From assembly GCF_026262505.1 (NCBI RefSeq), contig NC_067207.1, forward strand, positions 28,736,082 to 28,800,081: DNA of 64,000 nt, given 5' to 3'. The stretch comes from Trichomonas vaginalis G3 (Eukaryota > Parabasalia > Trichomonadida > Trichomonadidae). Positions 62,401 through 64,000 of the stretch are shown here, piece after piece. A program made the translations under genes and the position numbers. Below the pieces are notes generated by a model. That model had not been told where the DNA came from, searched no databases, and saw only the letters and a program-made list of their open reading frames with translations. Position 1 is the stretch's first letter. Every line of letters starts with the position of its first letter.

Positions 62401-64000
62401 AAATTGCGAAAGACATTATTGTCAACAGTTTTGTTGCAGTGTTATTCGCCATCATCAATTGGTATCGACAGAGCATTGGTCAAATTCAATTTCACTGATC
62501 AAAACGCTTTGTTGAAATCAATGTTAAGTTTGTTAACTGTCATTGAACCATACGATGCATTTTCATCGAGTCCAATCAATTTCCAATTGAATTTAATTGA
62601 TCAAAACGTGATGACACCTAAATCTTCCCAGTTTTTGCAGAAGAGCGCCATCACAAATATCTTTAATTATATTGGAAAACACAACAAAGCTGTTGAATTC
62701 ATTACAGCGTGGGCCAGTTTGTTGTTCAATGAAGGAAAAGATGTAACGAGCCATTCCGTGAAACAGAATCATCCTTACGCTATAATTGTTGATCCATCAT
62801 CTTTACCTTCTCCGCAGACATTCACGAAACAAGGCTTCGACCTGTGGATAATCATGCAGACACAGTTGCAACCTGTTGTTCCTGACTGCATCTGCACAAT
62901 TTCAACTAATACTTGTAAAGGTATTAAAATTTCAAATACAATAGAAGTTGCTGCAGGACACAGTTTCACATTGAGTCCACCAGAAAACAAAGATCCAGGT
63001 AATTTAATTGCAGCTATTCCGATGATGAAAGATGATACCGTAACATTGCTTGGAACTTTCTTTGATTTGGTTGTTTCTTTCAAATATTTCGTCATCGCTT
63101 TGGATTATTTCAAGAAGGAAATTCCTTTCTTGTTGATGCAGGATTTCAGAACAAAAGTTTACATCTTCTTTATCCAAGCTTTGTTGGGTAACTCCCCCTT
63201 CTTTATTACTTATAATTCTGACATTTTACGGTTTTTAATTAATCACTTCCCATTGATGGAATCCGACATCGAAGGCGATCTTTTGATACATCTAGGATTG
63301 ATAGGAAAATTCTTTGATGTTGCACAACATCCGCAAATCGCTATATGGCTTGAAGAAATACAAACTTTGTGGGATGAAAAGTTCTATTTGTCACTCAAAT
63401 ATTATTTCGATTACTTCGCAAGCGAAACCGATAAAATTTCCCTCAAAAATATTCAAATCAAACCGTTTGAAATTCCGAAGAACGTCAGTTTCGACAGTTT
63501 CGAAACGAACGAGAAGAAAGAGAAAGGACTTTTCATCACCCTCAAGAGACTTCTCATGCCAAGAGACAATCAATACGGATTCCCATTCTATCAGTTACTT
63601 GGCATCTGGGCCAAATATTCCCAAAAATGTCCTCCAACGGTTTCTAAGCGGTTATCGTCAAAAATTTTGAAAGTTGAGTTCATCAAAACTGTTCCACACT
63701 CAGCCAATTTCATGTTGACCACTGCTCCTTCATCAATTAAACTTCAGTATTCATTTGAAGAAGACATGTCTAATCCACAAGAACTAACACTTGCTCATGC
63801 TTTTGTTTTGAACAACCACACAACAATTTACATTGAAATTTGTGATGACACGAACATGTGGGAACTTTTGAGTCCGTATTTCATTTCCAACGACAGACCG
63901 AACAAAGACGAATTTGTTCTTCAAAACAAGGAATGGTTCATTGATGATATCAAACATCTTTTGTTTAATTGGGACAACAACACAGACAGATTGATTTTGG
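56494..64000 (+). CDS. Giant protein (over 2,502 residues), possible HECT-type E3 ligase; partial
   Basis: Open for 2,502 codons with no stop and cut by the window end. The start MGQDLSQ fits the N-myristoylation pattern (Gly2, Ser6). Residues ~285-520 look like a beta-propeller fragment: SFIASDGTHLYIIGKGKKL and LTYDPWNRCYWG resemble the blade motifs of giant HECT E3 ligases such as HECTD4 and ZZEF1-like proteins. Long helical-repeat stretches follow. A SPRY-like beta region lies at about 1640-1780 (GLVFTDKQISCKDGLHVFIS to YEFGVEKKI). In that family the HECT domain is at the far C-terminus, beyond this window, so the assignment is provisional. Codon use is even throughout and richer in C-ending codons than neighbouring genes in its first third, suggesting strong expression. 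Confidence 0.6.
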   Translation, partial: MGQDLSQASISLTQNADAYGGEGQNVIEVGFDELPLKTSFQSDLFDKSNEEVQKDLNLPSAEMVYDIITDYLTYSSTSTLSEAFSKVLIPLFCGTLDSKPKQIQILSNLFRFLRERAFPYFMNEGRRLNAINEQINGIQNDIVNTHRRIPEEFFNVGTYLKSEEAYQDFLTKFKEIVQYKEIRPHPSYAALTTRFSDFKSDDENAIYRLLSWGFGAGEITAIIKSLQYITNLCFENKIEKTNDFSFDQLKSVINSISLANTCFAPPTNQIISSTTISSSTQIGKVQTSFIASDGTHLYIIGKGKKLTIVDLSKNITKHENRFQQYTLDELNESSNEDMSITYSNGYLLIYSQKIPIYSIYRTKPFERVNSQIKFSIHGEFTIIPQCNPPYATDSKYFYSLNAPCGVAVLSIKPPNLVLHRFIDFVRSDAPLLEPFDEELFPSKFLSNLTAATNGITISFFHLVNSSDNQYTYFARHFSLVDGRHICDSQFVLEHVISTLTYDPWNRCYWGCNNQRIIHIPSFNSQPPWLTGSDINNVAEFSPSAPCSTHAEVLNSLINFLEFYTVHFAGLSFHAAQSNHNYSPTTARFFAPCTNDAVKYIINAINYFTEIYASKRECEGFKLERCKHTILSLIRLFDYNLSNMDTQISVIGDQAPPKFIYAVDSINILVGILENEDFTFAHKSVIFTIVNSIELLFTDNKQSLPTVFIKIIKKMSTEFILYTLQKIHNMSIYPYCFNSTTIKDTFLSLIKNYPKLTITETELLETYMRSLFINSRDYLLSQQQVDKGNKDILMDNFFTFSTMIFDEFSARIDKMPNTYNETTRSEIPNMNIFEKFIMLLHHFQQFPTVVDFATTKIHELFVKLTHMISTIKFDCPIYPQHNLLFYSVYSCYIDYIDSLMNNAALMKSSTTYSWLYQPTKESKLTPNDINDIVSQATTEQKSHRRLVRKGLSFNFHSTSYSNNAEIQEGFLTSLVAKDESQAIKTLIDYLYLKIPDHVKKVENNDLRHLERVILAAYTKQLGLTSDLCDLNIYLSSNQPVEISKYIKNIVQLVYKTRRYLRRAKQASSNTNESNNSYEQFIQLIMKKCIFLVHLQPCLRLMSDIESSFSLMAKKISSFMTSEITVEQYFDQIEKAHAARRSISQAVGYIQEILSNRFTPLSMAITSLMLEKYSTNDAIQTLVLGVANPMSKDIPSEVTETIKLINLVNEMTINIKEDFAQQSFIAFYTNVTFSVGQEYPSLIIEPTLKLIQYLTGKESKFNKENSTSLVSLLVSLFCVLAKNSESFATNEFKNLYQKLSQASSLDPDDPETIALFYRSGMDAKIHPSTIINRLMTCEPQEYTRYISALGELCQGSSSKDSIFYWILHEISRICSGGHSSFLKDYPSISEKSLEKENLCKTPDIILSGCLKLIQLVRRFLNESSTTGRYVMDVFRFILENFISPKEKVSSSLIIFSDQLLLYAVFGVLSNVIDVISFSSLIKDSESSILYYVSSINQQNKTFECWQLPINAESTLLSVPFSDSILSIPSTPFTPSIFPFYDQLIHVFIKFLTMNNPSHFTEGLLYYGLSSMHEYCRDLTFFNMLVNEKIYDVLPEFSFENYNSDFMNIVRKHLASNDGGFTTPRSSTSELFYASPSVIKDTDGLVFTDKQISCKDGLHVFISKVFSQTEDISLSIEAADIVQSYDAGFYHLAINESNIKCLMYSRRLNKSTISGKVKTALGPKESPKCNLLLKYDHLTKECSIYNNETGLLLQKHVFTSTMVCFVVVLYPGADLKYEFGVEKKILNTMDGKIVFKRNRKNINNVNCLTNAVQTITNIKDLNISCHPFSQPEDIECERFSGKNSNEKFMIFPADSVSSTQLVTSLEKSDKKNIEQKKLIKFPLNQILSTELLHFTTPPNSYYVLKNNCNDDPISTVFNPSKTFSVDQHTGKLSMKNRIKEFVPRDTLPHIHPHNFGILPSVILNHFATGYSQKLRKTLLSTVLLQCYSPSSIGIDRALVKFNFTDQNALLKSMLSLLTVIEPYDAFSSSPINFQLNLIDQNVMTPKSSQFLQKSAITNIFNYIGKHNKAVEFITAWASLLFNEGKDVTSHSVKQNHPYAIIVDPSSLPSPQTFTKQGFDLWIIMQTQLQPVVPDCICTISTNTCKGIKISNTIEVAAGHSFTLSPPENKDPGNLIAAIPMMKDDTVTLLGTFFDLVVSFKYFVIALDYFKKEIPFLLMQDFRTKVYIFFIQALLGNSPFFITYNSDILRFLINHFPLMESDIEGDLLIHLGLIGKFFDVAQHPQIAIWLEEIQTLWDEKFYLSLKYYFDYFASETDKISLKNIQIKPFEIPKNVSFDSFETNEKKEKGLFITLKRLLMPRDNQYGFPFYQLLGIWAKYSQKCPPTVSKRLSSKILKVEFIKTVPHSANFMLTTAPSSIKLQYSFEEDMSNPQELTLAHAFVLNNHTTIYIEICDDTNMWELLSPYFISNDRPNKDEFVLQNKEWFIDDIKHLLFNWDNNTDRLIL

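Noticed and set aside
1-64000. tRNA, rRNA or spliceosomal introns
   Set aside because: No cloverleaf, rRNA core or Trichomonas-type intron end (ACTAACACACAG) was noticed by eye. A tRNA or intron scan was not possible here.

Overview
The window is nuclear DNA of a parabasalid flagellate, most probably Trichomonas vaginalis or a close relative. The evidence is: AT-rich, apparently intronless and closely packed genes; Inr-like sites of the form TCA followed by C/T and A/T within about 25 bases of many start codons; ankyrin proteins of the trichomonad DUF3447 type; a mariner element of the Tvmar1 kind; and protein families typical of this lineage, such as a surface protein with a proline-rich stalk and a C-terminal membrane anchor.

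Layout. 1-546 is a 25-bp minisatellite followed by two copies of a GC-rich hairpin and a T tract. 547-1224 is an ankyrin-type gene. 1667-2970 is a complete mariner element with an open transposase. 3775-20322 (copy A) and 23235-39713 (copy B) are two direct copies of the same ~16.5-kb gene island. The order in both is: a Lys-rich small protein, a ~1.96-kb element with long inverted arms, a surface protein, a PLAC8 protein, the AP-3 mu subunit, an unknown protein, an ankyrin pseudogene, an L7Ae-like protein, Atg4, calreticulin and a BTB-like coiled-coil protein. Copy A stops at a run of 25 N (20323-20347) and is full of one-base insertions and deletions that break almost every gene. Copy B is mostly open. 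Between them, 20348-23234 holds wrecked genes of another mobile element; one is recognisably a phage-type tail-collar protein. The likeliest reading is that copy A is an unpolished duplicate made during assembly, but a real recent duplication cannot be excluded from sequence alone.

39714-64000 is single copy: an Esf2/ABT1 ribosome-assembly factor, a coiled-coil/SH3-like protein, a GT61 glycosyltransferase head-to-head with a flagellar dynein assembly factor (DNAAF6/PIH1D3), an unknown protein with a repeated Lys/Ser tail, a bacterial-type RfbH/ColD-like sugar dehydratase (frameshifted), a leucine-rich-repeat/coiled-coil protein, several small unknown proteins, an ankyrin protein (frameshifted), a truncated trichomonad-specific gene, and the first 2,502 codons of a giant protein that runs off the end and may be N-myristoylated.

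There is no operon logic. The genes are independent eukaryotic units for housekeeping (vesicle coats, autophagy, ER folding, ribosome assembly), flagella and cell surface, mixed with transposon remains. The two frameshifts in the single-copy region (near 47443 and 52667) suggest that consensus errors are not confined to copy A.
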